Below, piece by piece: positions 1 through 12,060 of a DNA stretch of 64,000 nt. This stretch comes from Membranipora membranacea (Eukaryota; Bryozoa; Gymnolaemata; Cheilostomatida; Membraniporidae). A program made the translations under genes and the position numbers. The notes under the pieces were generated by a model. It saw only the letters and a list, made by a program, of their open reading frames with translations. It searched no databases and was not told where the DNA came from. The DNA lies in the NCBI GenBank assembly GCA_914767715.1, contig OU612071.1:12257493-12321492 (forward strand), given 5' to 3'. Every line of letters starts with the position of its first letter. Position 1 is the stretch's first letter.

Positions 1-337
1 TACTGTTGGCTGGCTTTTCCTCCCAGCCACAGGTGTGTTTTCAACCTGGTGCTAACGGGTTTTCAAGCGTTGGCAGCACTGGATTGTGGTTTCGTACAGG
101 GGCGTAGGGAGTTCAAGCTTGATTCATTTGCCTGCGTTTGGAGTTGCACCAATGAACTAAACTTCTCCCTTCTCCCTATACTGGTCACACTGCAGGCAAA
201 AATGACTGGGGCTTGACCAGTAGTTGGGGGACCACTCCAAAAACATTTTTATGTTCATGATAAGCTGCAGAACTCAATATTTGCGTTTGGATGGCCACTG
301 AGAACGGCGGAATAGAGGCTTATGGATGTTAAATTTT
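1..337. other. Non-coding stretch at window edge
   Basis: I see no supportable gene, repeat boundary or RNA here. The sequence is less AT-rich than most of the window and holds no long open frame on either strand. Confidence 0.4.
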
Positions 338-723
338 TTACATTGAGAAGTAGGCGGGTTTTTCGCAGTAACTTGAAGTGTAATTCCAGGCTTGATGAAG
401 AGCACTTGGGCCAGTGAATAGTATACTTGCTTGGTTTGGTGTAGAATCATGCACTATACATTCTCCTTCATTTATTTTGTCATAGCGATATAATCTGCAT
501 ATTTGACGAATAGATGGACAGAAGTCATTTGTGAACACATTCCAGGGAGAAGGCCTAAGAACTGTTCCATGGTACTCCTGGAGTTATATCCTTGAGAAAG
601 GACATGTATCATCTGATCTTTACACAATGCTGGCAATTGTTCAGAACTCACAATCACACTTAACTTTTTAATTGTTGCTCCACTATATGAGCTGTCAGAT
701 AATAAGACTCCAGATAAAATCAT
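338..723 (-). CDS. Weak coding-like ORFs in two overlapping frames
   Basis: Two minus-strand open frames of 83 and 66 codons overlap by 67 bases and lie in different frames. Reading the first frame and switching near position 480 would give one continuous stretch of about 125 residues, so this could be a decayed exon with a frameshift. I do not recognise the product, and there is no clear splice site or start context. It could equally be chance open frame. Confidence 0.15.
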
Positions 724-2330
724 CTATACTTGCCGGTTTGCTGAGGCGCATTTCAGGAATTGATAGCAGTTGGTGCTAACTCAACGTCATGATTATTTTT
801 ATTCGATTGCGCTCTACGAGAGCTATCATACTAAACGACCTCTTATTATAAAATGTTAATAAATATTTTACTTGTAATAAATATAGGTATAGTGATTTGT
901 TCTTGATATATTCTTGTGCAAAAATTATTAAGATTTTATAACTTCAATAGCACAATGCAACTGTATTGCAACATCATCACCACTTAAACTGAAAATTGAA
1001 AACGTGAGCAGAAGTGAAAAATGATTTGATAGCAATCCACTACAAAACTACGTCTAGTCTTAATTTTTACAAGTACAGACAATTCCCAACTTTAAACCTA
1101 CACAATAACGCAAAGATACAAAAGTAATATCGGTCATTGATGCAATCAGAGAAAAAGCGGTATCAACAACTGAAAACGGTATAAAGAAAAATTTGATGCT
1201 GCACACCGCATATCAGCTATGAAGGAGGAAGAGAAATATCATTGACTTAAATATTTTGTCCTGATGTCGATAACCATGTAAGGCTGTCAGTCTAAGAAGA
1301 GTTACGCTGCTTGAGTATTGAGGCATTGAAGTCTGAATCGTCATAGCAATATGATGAGCAAGCTACAAAATAAACAGCAAGGTTGACATTAAGATCATTA
1401 ATGTTTATCTGTAGATATAATTAGATTGCGTATGAACCAACAATTTATTTACTAACAACAAGGTTAACACTTGAGGCACCAATGCTATCATTCGATCGCA
1501 TACGTGTTACTCCTGCCCAATCCGGAATGAGTTGATTCTTAACATTCATAATATATCCATGTTTACGATAATAATATGTGTTTTTGGCTTGAGAAGCATT
1601 TATTTCAATGTATTACCTAGTTTGCAGAACAGTACAGCCATTATAGCTTTAACACAAGTTTGTTGTCAGAGTGCTTACCTACTGGATCTCGTGTTTATAA
1701 ATGTGAATGGTATATCTGGTAACTGGTGTCCATGATATGACACACTCAGGAAACCCTAAACAAATCAAAACAGTAAATCAAGAACTGAGACATCTACGTC
1801 TAAATTTGCCGAGGTCAAGTTGAAGTGGAAGATAATCACATCATCAAAAGTTTAACGTTAAAGGCATCCCTATATGACGGATAGATTGGACAAAACAGCT
1901 CAATGTGCTTGGCTAAAGCTAAGAGTCCGAACTGTTGGGGCAGCAAAACTCAACCTCCAATTTGTGTTTTAGAAGTAACTGATCCTAAGATCTGATCCCT
2001 AAATATTTTGCAACATACCTTTACTATTCTGTTGATGAACAGTCGAAGCTGACAGACAGCTCTTTGCCATATCCCTAATTGAGTACATTCTCAATGTCCA
2101 TCAGGTATCCCAGTGTAGGTACAAGAAAGCATGCATGATGTTCTGCACTAGTGATAAGCTATGTTATATCCTCGTCAAATATGTTTTTGGATCAGAACCG
2201 CTTTGGTAGCTGAGGATGGTAGCCATGGTTAGGACTCAACAGTAGTTTGGAGAAGCTACAACGACATAGAAAAGTTCATTGATGATATTTTTTCAAGCTT
2301 CAAGTTTGGTAATAAAAACAATATTGTGGA
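724..2330. other. AT-rich intergenic, no gene seen
   Basis: No open frame here looks protein-like. The longest, 67 codons near 1532-1735 on the plus strand, is hydrophobic and low complexity and has no splice context. I see no RNA gene or clear inverted repeat. Confidence 0.4.
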
Positions 2331-2337
2331 TACCATG

Positions 2338-2422
2338 GTGGTGGTTAAGTGGTGGTTAAGTGGTGGTTAAGTGGTGGTTAAGTGGTGGCTAAGTGGTGGT
2401 TAATGGTTAATGGTGGCTAATG
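2338..2422. repeat. 11-bp minisatellite (GTGGTTAAGTG)n
   Basis: About five head-to-tail copies of the 11-bp unit GTGGTTAAGTG are followed by degenerate copies (GTGGCTAAGTG, then GTGGTTAATG and GGCTAATGG). The copies are adjacent without spacers, so this is a simple minisatellite and not a CRISPR-like array. Confidence 0.9.
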
Positions 2423-2608
2423 GACACCACACATAGTATCATAGTATCATAGAGTGACAAGGAGAGTGATATGAATTGACAGACGGAGAAGAAGACAGAA
2501 GACAAAAGGCAGAAGACAGAATTTCTGTATTTTAACCAGCCCTTGGACATACTTGAATCGATTCATGAAAATTCAAGTAGTCTTTATTGCTATCAAGGGT
2601 ATGTTTAG

Positions 2609-2902
2609 ATGTATCAAACCATCCATGAGGAATCACACAATGCCAATGATTTAAAGCAATCCTGTTGCCCGCTTGTAGAGTTGCATGGTAGAATAAAAGA
2701 TGTAAATAGCTTTACCAAATTTCAGCAGCAAAGCTGGGGTGTAAAATTGAAAGATTGTTGTCCAGTTTGCTGTGAACTATGTGTCAAAAGAGGCCAGCGA
2801 TACGACGAAAGCTCATTGGAAACAAAATGTATTAAAAAGATGAATACTGTAACATATTTGTTTTATTTTCAGTTCAATTTTAGCTGGTGGAAGACACGGT
2901 AA
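2609..2902 (+). CDS. Coding-like ORF, unrecognised
   Basis: A 97-codon plus-strand frame whose first two thirds look protein-like: mixed polar composition and a Cys-rich stretch (KDCCPVCCELC at about residues 49-59). The tail becomes aromatic and low complexity, as if reading into an intron near position 2840. I cannot name a family. It may be a single exon of a mobile-element gene or a chance frame; there are no neighbours to support it. Confidence 0.22.
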   Translation: MYQTIHEESHNANDLKQSCCPLVELHGRIKDVNSFTKFQQQSWGVKLKDCCPVCCELCVKRGQRYDESSLETKCIKKMNTVTYLFYFQFNFSWWKTR

Positions 2903-4704
2903 TATAAACATCCTTGTGCGCAGTATAATTTGACAGGCATTGATCGGTTGCCGTATTGTATTTAAGCCCGCAGGTTTCACAAAGGTGGTGGGAGGTTCAT
3001 TAGATCAATGCATTGATTGTAATTATTATCTGGGTGTCCCTATGAGAATAAAACGGCTAAGAGCTCGGAGTAGAGTTTTCAGTGGGAGTTGGACATAAAG
3101 CAGTAGATTATCAAACAATCTACACTTGTCATTGAAAACAGATTGCAGGACATTGAGTGATGTAAATTTTGTATGTCAACCGACCCAGCTATATTCGGCT
3201 GCTTGTTGTTAGAAGTAACGCTAATCGCAAACATGAATTTATGTTTCCATCCTTACGGCAGCAAATTATTTCAAATCCTGACAGCAATTAGCAGCCTTTT
3301 TGAATCTTCTAATTGATAGCCATTGGATGAGTTTCTTAAAGTATGACAACAGCAGGCTCTGGATGCCATTTATAATGCATGGATTAGACTGACCTGTCCT
3401 TTTAGGGGTTGGATGGCTGGGAATCAGTGGCAGACTGTAATGGTGTAGGGTGGTCATAATCAGCGTGGTATTGAAGTCTGAAACCATCATAGGAAACTAT
3501 TTACATATCCGATCAGTAGAGATTTGGAGACTTCACCAACAGCATGTCAGCTTGATTGAGAGGAAAACCTAAAACGAGACAGTAAAAATAGATTGTACAG
3601 TGTATAAATTTAACACAGTTTTATTTATACTCACTACAATGTGACACTTTATCTTGCCTCCAATAAATAGTTGAGTAGTTGTTCAAAACACTCAATCTAC
3701 AAAAACAATTCATTATTATAATTGTGGATATTGTGATGACTGAAATCTATAGTGTTGTGATGTAATATAAGTTCACCGAAAGTGGTCAAAAAAGTACACA
3801 TGCTAGAACTTTATCAATCCTAATAAGCGCTACATGTGCAGATCAGGCATATCTTTGGGAGGGAGGGGGGAGGGTGTTTCTATGCATATCTGAGCCTAGG
3901 ATCACTCCAAGGCAAGATGATCAACTACCAACGTGTTTAAAAGTTAGAACATGTGCACCAAGTGACATCACAGACAGAAGTTAGATGATTGTATTTAGAA
4001 TCTTTCTTGAGTGACATTTTATAGATTTGTCATGTGCGAAAGTTATTACAAGAGCTGAAATTCGTTTCCTGAAACTGTAACACAATATCTTTTGACTACC
4101 GCTGGCAAAAACTGTCAGGTCAAGTCTGTTGCAAATGAACTGGACTTGGACTTAGATTTGCTAACCGACGTCAAGAGGATGAAGAAAATCCTTCACGCAT
4201 CTACGTAAATAATGTTATTTTGTTATCATTTTCAGTGTGTTGCATACAGGGCCTAAATCTTTTATAAAATATGTTAGTATAGTCAAACAACTGAGAGCTT
4301 CTTGGTAAAATTAGCGGTTAACCTTACTCTAAGAATCTATGTTTAAGTACCACCGGTGGCTAAGAGTTGATTTTGAGCGAACTCAATTATCTCCACATTT
4401 TGGCCGGTGTTTCTGGTGCCTGTAAAGGAAAAAATGATGAAGACTGTCGTTAGAGGGGTTTTGCCATGTTATGATCAGGTGGTTTCAGTGAGCATATCAG
4501 ATCATGTCACCTGTCATATCTCAACCATTCAGCTTAGCACGAACTGGCTGTGGTACGGTTTGAAGGGGAAATAAATGTGAACATTCACAAGACTTCACTA
4601 ACCGCAAGTATGTAATTTTATTTCTTGAATTTACTTTATATAGGTTTTATTGTTGTGTGTCAGGTTTTGCTTGGTCGCAAGACAAATTTTTGTTGCAACA
4701 CTCC
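2903..4704. other. Intergenic, no gene seen
   Basis: I see no convincing coding exon or RNA. A 74-codon minus-strand frame near 3266-3490 has no family resemblance and no splice context. The stretch ends at the TTAA that borders the downstream transposon. Confidence 0.35.
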
Positions 4705-7700
4705 TTAAGGTATAGTAACGGCATCGGCGAATTTTCTTAAAATTTATATGGTTGGATAGGTAATAAGTAACTAATAAGTACACAAAAAAAATTTTTGAAA
4801 TATTTTGAGTCATTCATATTTTATCGCTAATTTCATTATTACTACAATTACTACGAAACAGAGCGCGGGAAATATGTTTATGAATGAAAACACTCACGCA
4901 TCGTGCATAGCGCAACGCGTCATACCAGAAGTGTGTATAATCAGCTGATTGATGTTTACTACTTACTGATCACAATATTAGGTGTTGGTTCAACCATGCT
5001 TATTACAGATGCAATATCATATCATTTGCAGTTCGTCCCGCAAATCCGCTGTAAAGTTGGCTTGTGGACATGGATGATAGAACTATGCAAGAGAAAACAA
5101 GTCCTTCAGCTTGGTATATTTTTATTTTTTTCTTTAGCAGTCCAAAAAAGTTGGTTTGTCATAGCTTTTGGACATGATTTTATAGAGGAATTTAACGGTA
5201 ACTTGTGAACTTGAACACAGTCAATTGGAATAAAAATGCAAAATTTAACAAGTAACAATATTTACAGGATTCAACTCCTAAATCACATATTTGATTTTCA
5301 TGTGTGATTATGCTTATTCGTAATCATATCTTTGAGTGCAGCCACACAACCTGGTAATAATAAATACTGTTAGAACCACCCTCCCCTATAAATACTATAA
5401 TGTGAATACAAGTGTAAATAGTGCATATAAATTAAAAAATAGTCTCTACTAGTAATATGTCTATAGATAATATGTAACAGTGAAATAAATATTGTCCAAT
5501 AATATAAGTAAGGAAATACATGATCATAATAAATGCGCAAAGGATGGAATGTTTATCTGATTAGAAGTAAGTTAGTATAAATAACACGATAATATAAATT
5601 TAGTAAATAAGATAAGAACAACAGTCTTGAATTCGCAGTCACTGTCATAGTCACAGTCAATGTAAAATACATATACTACAATAAAATAAATAATAAATAT
5701 CGATCATACATCTACATCCCATAAGTATATATACACAAATTACTAGGTTAAATTTACTACTCGAGGTTGTGGTGCTTCAAATAAAGATAATATTACCAAA
5801 TAATCACATCACTTTAAACAAACCAAACTCTTTCTCAACCCACCACGGCGTTTCATCGGAAAAACGATTTCGGGCAAAATAGCGCCAAAATAAAAGTTTC
5901 GTAATTTATCAAACATTTTATCTCTAAAAAAATCTTCTTCTCTCATGACCTTTATGTAGGCAAAGTCTTCTGCACCAGCAACAACTAGCAAACAGTATGG
6001 TAAGTTAAAAATATGTAGCAGACCTTGGATCTGGTAGAAATAATTGTGTCTCTTGCTTAGTTGGGGGTCTGCAGATTGTGATAAAAAGTTGGCCTCACTG
6101 GCTGCCTTCCCTGATTGAAACAGGCTATATGGTGCCTTGTACTCAAGTAAAAAATTTTCATTTGTCAGATTCACAATACCATCAGGTGATCCAGCTAAAA
6201 ACTTGTGTTTCTTGTCTGCAGTCAGTGAGGGGTGCTCAATCTTTATCCCTGGATACTTTAATTTAACGTCTTCCTCAATCTTTGCCTCCATATTATGACC
6301 ATATCTGGTTGCCTCGTTGCCATTGAATGACGAGTAGAGGAGGCTCTTCACTAGGTTCGAGGGGTCTTCTGTCTGAATAACAGAAATACAGCATGAAGTT
6401 TTGTCAATTTGATTGTAATGACAATTTTTTACATGGTAATGCATAGCATAAGCATTTGTATATGGCCTTGATATAGATGGAATATAGATAGAATCGTCAT
6501 AGCCGAGCACAACAGAGAGGCAAATATGGCACAGCATACAAACCCCACATGTATTGATTAATGTCATCAGTTAGAAAGATTATCGGTATGAAATTACCCT
6601 TCTCTTGCAGATAGTTCCAAAGTTTGAACTAGTCGCTCTTCTTTTCCTTTCATCGAGCCATTCAATTGTTCCCTGCTCTGTCCTGGTCACTTTCTCCTGA
6701 ATACATCCGTACTCTGCCGCTATTGATTCCTTCAGTAAATCCTCAGGCAGATCTGCCTCAAGAAGCGAGCAATTAGGCCCATAATCTTTACCTTTAATAA
6801 AAACAGATGGTAATTGGCACTGATGAGCAATCGAAGGGAGTTTGCAAAGACTAGGAATACAATCAATCGGAAGTTGTTCACACCTGATTGAAGAGGGGAT
6901 TATCCCAAATTTATAGGTGCTGAATTGCGACTGGAATTGAACAATTTAGAGGCAAATAAGACAGAGTATCTGCTGATCCTCGCAAACCAAGTTGTGTGTT
7001 GGGAGCAAAAATAAACAGTAGCAACAAGAATCATTATAATTACACCAATATGTCTTATCCCCTTGTCCCATCGGGTATCCAAGCAAGATCACACTACCCT
7101 CTGTAAATCTTGTTATTGTTATTTGACTTACTGTGCTCCTTCAGCTCTTTTGAAGAGTATTTCCTCGCTATCCTTCTCTGCCTCATCTCTTTTGTCTGCA
7201 TTAGCGCCACATCATATGTTTTTTTAGCAATCATTGAGCTGTAAAGAAAGAGAGCTATGAGTCTCTGGTTTGGCTAGTAACAGAATATCCAAGTCTGCCA
7301 GGACTGCACGTATACAGAAATCAATTAACCTCAAATCTAAGATTACTTATACCCAAAACTATTTTTGTGTGTACTATCATATAGCCAAAGGTTTTTATAA
7401 TAATCAGAACTAACCTGAAATAAAGCTTTGATGGTTTCCCAGTCCTAATGCAGTAAACTTCCTCCAGGAAATCCTCTACCCAACCGATTCCATTGTTAAA
7501 TCTGAGTGCAGCAGCGTAGCATCTGTGCTGCCAAGACCCACGCTGGCCACGATGAACTACCTTATTACCGTCAATCTGTGACCGGACATTCATAAAGGCA
7601 TCAGCGAGGTTAGAGGTTTGCTGTTGGATTAGGCTTTTGGGATTCCGTGCCAACTTATCCAGCTCAACCTACCAAATGATGTTATTTAAATCAATATATG

Positions 7701-8370
7701 CTGTGATGAGAGAAATTTAATGATATAGAAAGGCAACACCAATACAGACACATGCTCTCAAAGAACCTACTGTAAATATAACCTTTTGAAATTGAAAGCA
7801 ACAATGTCATATCCAGGGGTCAAAGTCTCGGGGTTCAAAGTCTGAACACAGATGAAAAAATATAAAACAAAAATACCAGATTTGTGTATGCCTACCTTTA
7901 TTTTAGTAATTAGGACAGAATCATTGCTCACAGCACCACAATCTCCTCTTTCCCTGTTGCAGAAGTCCAGGGAGCATTGCCTGTGGTCTCCAAACACATG
8001 AAAAACACAGTTCCTGATGTCATGGGCTAATGTAGCAAGAACAGTTGGATTCGTGCCCTGTTGGGTCCTTCTCAGCTTAACTGCAGATGTTACCGAATTA
8101 CATAATCTATTTATTGTAAAATCGGTCAGGGACTTCCGGTTTCCTTTTTGCAGCAGTTTAAGATTCTTCTTTAGATTCTGAAATTTACAGAGAACTTCAG
8201 GGTTGATTTTCATCGCAAACTTATTGACTCACTGATTGAAGAACATTGATTGTCATAAGACGTTACGTCCTCGATTCTCATAGAAATATTCTCCTACGTA
8301 GATGGTCTTTCATATGTGCCAAAATCAACTAAATCGGACAACTTTTTTTTTAGGCGTTACTATACCTTAA
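4705..8370 (-). mobile_element. 3.66-kb DNA transposon with TTAA target duplications
   Basis: The left end reads TTAA then GGTATAGTAACGGC (4705-4722). The right end, on the other strand, reads TTAA then GGTATAGTAACGCC (8370 down to 8353). This gives 13 of 14 matching terminal bases inside a TTAA target duplication at both sides. The element body is 4709-8366. TTAA duplications are known for the piggyBac and Kolobok superfamilies. The cargo is the minus-strand transposase/YqaJ gene at 5809-8213. About 150 bp separate that gene's first coding exon from the terminus, too little for a full transposase N terminus. The copy is therefore probably internally deleted. An AT-rich tail of about 1.1 kb (4709-5808) lies 3' of the gene, with no supportable exon. 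Confidence 0.65.
5809..8213 (-). CDS. Mutator-like transposase C-terminal region plus YqaJ nuclease
   Basis: Multi-exon minus-strand gene, my model: 8213-7896, 7668-7415, 7238-7132, 6883-6598, 6372-5809. The first three exons splice in frame. Exon 1 carries a VFHVFGDHRQC motif and exon 2 carries NLADAFMNVRSQ and QRGSWQHRCYAAALRF, which I recognise from the C-terminal part of eukaryotic Mutator-like transposases. Exon 4 has EWLDERKRRATSSNFGTICK and exon 5 has GNEATRYGHNMEA, GSPDGIV, LLEYKAPYS and a QIQ segment. Together these are the ordered motifs of the YqaJ/lambda exonuclease PD-(D/E)XK fold, a 5'-3' DNA exonuclease used in strand-annealing recombination. The SPDG aspartate and the E-x-K of LLEYKAP would be metal-binding and catalytic residues. 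Exon 3 to exon 4 does not join in phase by one base, so there is a missed microexon or a lesion. The upstream catalytic half of the transposase is absent. It is inferred to serve the enclosing transposon, not the host. Confidence 0.7.
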
Positions 8371-9059
8371 CCCTAAAGTGTATATGGAAATTGAACGATG
8401 GCAATGCCATGCTGCTCTTTTATAGAAGGTTAAATATCTGGACTCATAGAAAGTTCATTTCACATAAACTTTTTATATAACATAATCATATATATATATA
8501 ATATATATAATCAGTGAGTTGCAGCATATACTAATATAATTGTAGCTGTACTCACAACCAATCTTACATTTTCACAGCTGCACAGCTCTATAACATCTTA
8601 TTGTAAAGCCATCATGTCCTTGCATCACTTTCACTTGCTTCGGTTTTGCTGAAATCAGATGAAATCAATTATAGATGATGACTTTTGGCCAATTAGAAAT
8701 TTGAGACACACATCTTAGATACACACATACAGCCTCCCCATTTCACCAGAATTATATATATTAATTCTGGTAGGTCATAGGTCCGGGGACTTTTGTACGG
8801 AACCAAAGATATGATGGGTTACTTGAAAAAGAATAAACTGGAGAAGTCTGTGTGTGAGCTGACAGTTTTAACAGACTCACTATAACATAGCTTAGTTTTA
8901 TTTTTTTAGTTTTACAGGCATCAGGCTAGCATCTATAACTTGTCTCACCTTTTGTTCAATTTGGATTTATGATTTTTACACACTAAATTTGCAACCAAAA
9001 TCATTATTATGACCTCAAGTCCAAGCGGATTTGATTTCACATTCACTCCGGGATGCCAT
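8371..9059. other. AT-rich intergenic with short TA microsatellite
   Basis: A (TA)n run lies around 8488-8509. I see no coding exon or RNA in the rest. Confidence 0.4.
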
Positions 9060-9302
9060 TTTTGATCAGGCGGTGAGCGATCAAGAGGATTTTAAAATTA
9101 AAAACTGCCCGTAACTGAGTGATCAAGACCGTTAGGGAGCTCGTTACCAAATCACACAGTCATTGTTAAAAGAAACAGAATATGCAATTTGGGAACAAAT
9201 TTTCCTATTTGACAGACCAAATAAGCGATGATTTTGAGCAAAGTGCGAGTGATGATTTGCTTTAAAAAGCCTCGCTCATTATAATTGGATGACCATATAA
9301 AC
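9060..9302 (-). mobile_element. Diverged copy of the GGGGGTCTTTCAATTAG MITE family
   Basis: Internal landmarks of the family are present in order in degraded form: a GTGAGCGATC-like block, a TTTGGGA block, AGCGATGATTTTGAGC, TTGCTTTA, and a CTCGCTCATTATAATTGGAT end. The left terminus is not recognisable. Compare the well-kept copy at 14339-14598. Confidence 0.45.
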
Positions 9303-10900
9303 TCTCTTGCTAAAGAGTATGCAGATAGAATGGTCATTTTGCAGTTTTTACGGACAATTAAGGACTTCCCTTGGGGAATTAAGATCAGAGACTGCCAAAA
9401 TCACTATCCAATCGCGGAGCTGAGCGAGTGGGTCCAGCTAGTGATCTCAGTTCCCAATGGCTGACTATTTGATGAATATAAGATTATGTATACTCTGAAT
9501 AAACTATTTAGGAACAATAGGACAAATATTGATGAATGAATGCCAAGACTGGGCAATCCAGAACAAGATGCGCCTAAACGCTGCTAAAACGCCTAAACAT
9601 CGCTCTGATGAAAATATTATGGTCCAACACCTCTCTTCATTTCCCCATTGCTTTACATGCAAATTATGTTGACTTCTCACCTCCGAAAATGTGCTTCAGG
9701 TTCTTTCAATTCTTTAACCAGACCACTCAAATGACCTGCTTCTGCTCTGTCATACTTGAGAGTGTCAGATGGAAACTGATTGTAAGATTTTCTTCGGCGC
9801 TCCCACAAACACAGCAAGTGCACTTTTACAGGTTTACCAGCTAATTTTGCCTAAACTGACTCGTCAGCATAAAGCGCCCCAAATTGATTTTGCTAAAATC
9901 ACGGAAATTTCAATTGCAAATCCACCAGGCAACATTTTCATGCCTCAATATCACTGACTGCAGTACTATCAACTTGCCTAGGTCCTGATTTGACATCAGT
10001 CATACTAATTTTTTTAATTTCGAGGAGGGGTGCAACAAGTTGACCTAATTTAATTACAGGTGTATTACCTAATGGTGAGCATGGCGATTGCCAATGACAT
10101 AAATATGCTGTCCTAGAAGGCTAGAGCATGTATCCTACAAGGAACCGGGATTTTATGACATTCGGGGCATTGAAGACATATCCAGACATGTTTTAGACAC
10201 AGGCACTCGATGAGTATTCGCTTACTTTTTCAGCCATCTGTTTTCAGTAGTTTCGGAAATATGACCATCTGATAATTGCACTGTCGGTAACAACGTGCCC
10301 TCATCCAGATACCTAGTTGGAAAAAAGTAATACTGAGGTCAACACCAGACTCTAGTCATACTACCATGTATGTTTCAATCTCTATTTTGCCTTTACCGCA
10401 TAGGGAGTTGCCTGCTCTTGATACCCGAGCAAGCAACTCTCATTTACAGGTAACTGTGGGTTGCCTAAGCAATTAGAATTCAAAGAATACAGCAAACTAA
10501 GTAAGAATGCATGTCACCTGCAAGGCAGCTTGTCTATAATCATGCCACGTTTAAATAAAAAGCGAATCGCTATAAGCGTTATGGATTTCAGCAAGGCGAT
10601 GATAGAATAGCGACACAAGTGTTTAGCCCACAATGCAGCCGCAGGACGGTGAGACTCGACAGCAGCCAATATAGGCATCATTGAAAAGAAAAATGGGTGA
10701 GCTTGACTTGACGCATGAAACTGATCAGTTTTTATGACAATAAAACATTTTTTCTTTTGCAAATACAACATCTTTTTCAAAGCCAATAAAACAGCAAACA
10801 TTGGCTTTGACCAGTTTTTATTCATTCTTAACGGGTGTAGTCACATACACAAGGTAACAAATTATATACAAATAAATATAAATTTGAAGACTGACATCTG
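9303..10900. other. Intergenic with weak coding-like patches
   Basis: Open frames at 9608-9957 (plus) and 10514-10997 (both strands) are short and unrelated to any family I know. The minus strand of 9690-9830 also reads as a plausible Arg/Lys-rich segment ending at a GTGAG donor-like site, but without an acceptor. I do not call a gene. Confidence 0.3.
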
Positions 10901-10989
10901 CTGGTTTTCTGTTTGCAGACATCTGGTGGCGAGAACAGCTCGAGGAGAGAATGCTGGTATGAGAGTTCTTCAGCCTCAGGCAACCTGCA

Positions 10990-12060
10990 ATGATTAAAGT
11001 AAACAGCAGTCAGATAACGGGAGAGAGGCTAAGGGTGTGGGGAACTTTGTGGTTAACATGGACATGATACTGTATGCGCTGCAGGACTTCCAAAAGGGAC
11101 ACAGGACATTGGAAACTTGTTAGGATTGTATCATCGGGATGAGCTTAACAAGAAAGAAAGGCCTTACATGCAGCATTTCGTTAACATGCTGGAAAAATGG
11201 CTGCATCGGTTCTACAAAGCAGCGCAGGAGAGCAGGAGGGGCAGAAGAGGGTAGCTACCAACAAACAGTTCGGACATGCTGTGCAGGATAGCTGCCTTGG
11301 CATGCACGGGGCATGTCAGCTGTTTGCATCACTAGACATGTCATCGCTGGCTCAATCAAACTGCCAAAAGCTGGCCAAGCTGGTGGACAATGAGATGACA
11401 GACATAAGTAACAGAGACCTGAACAGACTGGCAGGGGAAAAATTTAATGATGACAAACTATGTGGCCTGAGTGGGGGTGGGAGGGGGCGATTGCCATAAA
11501 CCGTTGACAGCCGCTACAATTCGGTAAGGTTTGGCAATAAAGAGAAGATTGGCCTATGTGCCACACAAGGGGTAACAACTGCCATCGGACAACGATGGGC
11601 AGGGTGCAAAGCCCTACCAATAATCCAAGTAAATAATCGGGTCAGCACGGCCGTGGTGTGCTTCGGCGGCAATCATCAGATGTGTTCCAGACTGGTTGGC
11701 AGCAGCTGCTGCGGGACAGAAGAGGACAACTGGATGCTCAGTAGTTCACTGTTCCGGTCTGGGGTGTATAAACTGCAACGAAGAATAGAAAAAAAATCTG
11801 CTAGATGTTTTCAATATTCGCCTTCATGCAAACGCCCTTCAAGCGACAAAACTTGGATTTAGTACACAGCGCAACCAGGCATTTAACAGGGCATTGATTA
11901 AAAATATGCTAAAGAATGTCCTATTCAGTAGCCAAGAGCAAGAACCATGAAGAACAAAGACTAAGTGTTCTGAGCTTTTAAGCGTTTAGTTGACAAAAAT
12001 ACATTTTGAATCGGACCTTACTCATGGGCCATTGTGTTTTCCATCTTACGTCAACAAGTC
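10990..12060 (+). pseudogene. Decayed transposase-like relic (Mutator-like N-terminal region)
   Basis: The plus strand holds a 100-codon frame (11197-11499) containing GACQLFASLDMSSLAQSNCQ. The next segment contains TVDSRYNSVRFGNK, then GTEEDNW and LFRSGVYKL. After a frame change at about 11815 it reads FSTQRNQAFNRALIKNM. The order matches what I remember of Mutator-like transposases in early animals: a Pro/Leu helical region, a 'D.RYN' block where a catalytic aspartate sits, a Cys/His middle, then a 'TRHLxxxQRxxFN' segment. Stops and frame changes break it, so it is a relic. It is on the opposite strand from the 5.8-8.2 kb gene and is not flanked by the same ends. The family call is memory-based and moderate. 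Confidence 0.42.

Noticed and set aside
2338-2422. Regular short repeats that might suggest a CRISPR-like array
   Set aside because: Units are contiguous with no spacers and the genome is eukaryotic; it is a minisatellite.
6373-6567. N-terminal about 65 residues of the open frame before the YqaJ exon
   Set aside because: A good acceptor (TTCTGTTATTCAG) at 6373 and continuity from the 6598 donor into TEDPSNLVKSLLY show that this part is intron.
9608-9957. Possible zinc-finger or THAP-like exon on the minus strand
   Set aside because: A CxxC appears but no further Cys/His spacing, no acceptor and no neighbouring exon.
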